A stretch of 23,315 nt of DNA, from NCBI GenBank assembly GCA_900757235.1, contig CAAENB010000176.1, positions 1 through 23,315 on the forward strand, given 5' to 3'. Origin of the DNA: an uncultured Collinsella sp. (lineage in GTDB: Bacteria; Actinomycetota; Coriobacteriia; Coriobacteriales; Coriobacteriaceae). The position numbers and the translations under genes are program-made. Below are positions 22,615-23,315 of the stretch, in pieces. The notes under the pieces are model-generated. The model searched no databases. It saw nothing but the letters and a program-made list of their open reading frames with translations, and was not told the origin of the DNA. Each line of letters begins with the position of its first letter. Within the stretch, counting starts at the first letter, position 1.

Positions 22615-23315
22615 GTGAACGCCTTTGGCCGCTACGCCCCGTTTATCCAAGACTTCATCTACTCCCACGATTGGGAGAGCTTGCGCTCTATCCAGGTTGC
22701 GGCAGCTGATGCCATCTTTAACACGCAAGATAATGTGCTCCTGACGGCATCCACGGCTTCCGGCAAAACCGAGGCAGCCTTCTTTCCCATCCTGACCGAA
22801 TTTTGGGAGAACCCGCCCACGAGCGTGGGCGCCCTCTACATTGGCCCCCTCAAAGCGCTCATCAATGATCAGTTCGTCCGTCTCAATGACCTGTGCGAAG
22901 AAGCCGACATCCCCGTCTGGCACTGGCATGGCGATGTCTCGCAGTCGCACAAGGCCAAGCTCATCAAAAAGCCAAGCGGCATCTTGCAGATTACGCCCGA
23001 GTCGCTCGAGGCGCTCTTAATCCATAAGCACATGGCGATCCCGCGCATGTTCTGCGACCTGCGCTATGTGGTTATCGACGAAGTCCATTCGCTCATGCGC
23101 GGCGACCGCGGCGGGCAGACGCTCTGTCTTATCGAGCGCCTCTCGCGCATGGCAGGCGTGCAGCCCCGCCGCATTGGCCTTTCGGCCACCATCGGCGACC
23201 CCGAGCGCACGGGCGCCTTTCTCTCGCAGGGAACGGGGCGCGACTGCGTTATCCCCCGCTTTGAGGAACCGCGTCGCGTGTGGCGCATCTCCATGGAGCA
23301 CTTCTACAACTCGGG
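22615..23315 (+). CDS. sngC: DExH superfamily 2 helicase, Shango-like component C, truncated by the window edge
   Basis: Partial: 233 residues are visible and the frame is open at the right end. The start is GTG at 22615 with a full AGGAGG four nt upstream; the frame is closed by a stop at 22558. Motifs in order: Q-like SLRSIQ near 22-27, Walker A TASTASGKT at 44-52, motif Ia GPLKALINDQ at 77-86, TPESL at 128-132, the DEVH box at 155-158 and motif III SAT at 190-192. The sequence style (GPLKAL, TPESLEALL, DEVHSL, RGGQTLCLIERL, GLSATIGDPE) is that of Lhr-like or BREX/Shango-associated helicases. The RecA2 domain and any C-terminal extension lie outside. It would translocate on nucleic acid using ATP, as the likely motor of the defence locus. 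Confidence 0.85.
   Translation, partial: MNAFGRYAPFIQDFIYSHDWESLRSIQVAAADAIFNTQDNVLLTASTASGKTEAAFFPILTEFWENPPTSVGALYIGPLKALINDQFVRLNDLCEEADIPVWHWHGDVSQSHKAKLIKKPSGILQITPESLEALLIHKHMAIPRMFCDLRYVVIDEVHSLMRGDRGGQTLCLIERLSRMAGVQPRRIGLSATIGDPERTGAFLSQGTGRDCVIPRFEEPRRVWRISMEHFYNS

Noticed and set aside
21194..23315. BREX system
   Set aside because: The ATPase is BrxD-like and a helicase follows, but no brxA, brxB, pglX or pglZ gene is visible. A TerB-domain gene heads the operon, which points to Shango. The right flank is unseen.

Overview
The window looks like chromosome of a Coriobacteriia gut anaerobe, most likely Collinsella or a close relative. This is inferred from high GC, strongly C/G-ending codons, a ferredoxin-fused EtfA beside a GlcD-type oxidoreductase, an LAxTG-type cell-wall sorting signal, and a single-chain FGAM synthase of about 1250 residues. 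No rRNA or tRNA gene was recognised, so the taxonomic call is indirect.

Layout. 1-278: a degenerate tandem array with a 62-bp period. 279-1841 (-): CPA-type cation/proton antiporter, divergent from 2026-5772 (+): full-length PurL. A strong intrinsic terminator follows purL, then a DMT/EamA transporter (5872-6807, +) with its own terminator, converging on a membrane diguanylate cyclase (6908-8059, -). 8241-9263 (-): KdgT-like permease. 9414-10419 (-): azlCD, overlapping by 11 nt, divergent from an HD-domain protein (10546-11358, +) across a perfect 11-bp inverted repeat. The HD gene converges, with overlapping stop codons, on a minus-strand operon glcD/lctD-like - etfB - ferredoxin-etfA (14980 to 11355). 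That set has the composition of an Etf-linked 2-hydroxyacid (lactate) dehydrogenase.

15326-18532 (+) is a compact, apparently co-transcribed group of five genes: a small soluble protein, a single-pass membrane-anchored extracellular domain, a secreted beta-rich protein, a tiny LAxTG-anchored wall protein and a larger secreted protein. I recognise no described system with this composition. It is the best candidate here for an undescribed cell-surface assembly. 18651-19367 (+) is a DUF554 membrane protein.

19456 to the right edge (+) is a three-gene defence locus: a TerB-N/TerB-C protein, a BrxD/DUF2791-like P-loop ATPase and a DExH helicase cut by the window end. This matches the architecture of the Shango anti-phage system. 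The first two genes overlap. The third is preceded by a 116-nt spacer and an ideal ribosome binding site.

The window therefore combines housekeeping metabolism (purine synthesis, energy-conserving electron transfer, transport) on the left with accessory surface and defence genes on the right. All functional statements come from motif reading by eye. No database search was run.
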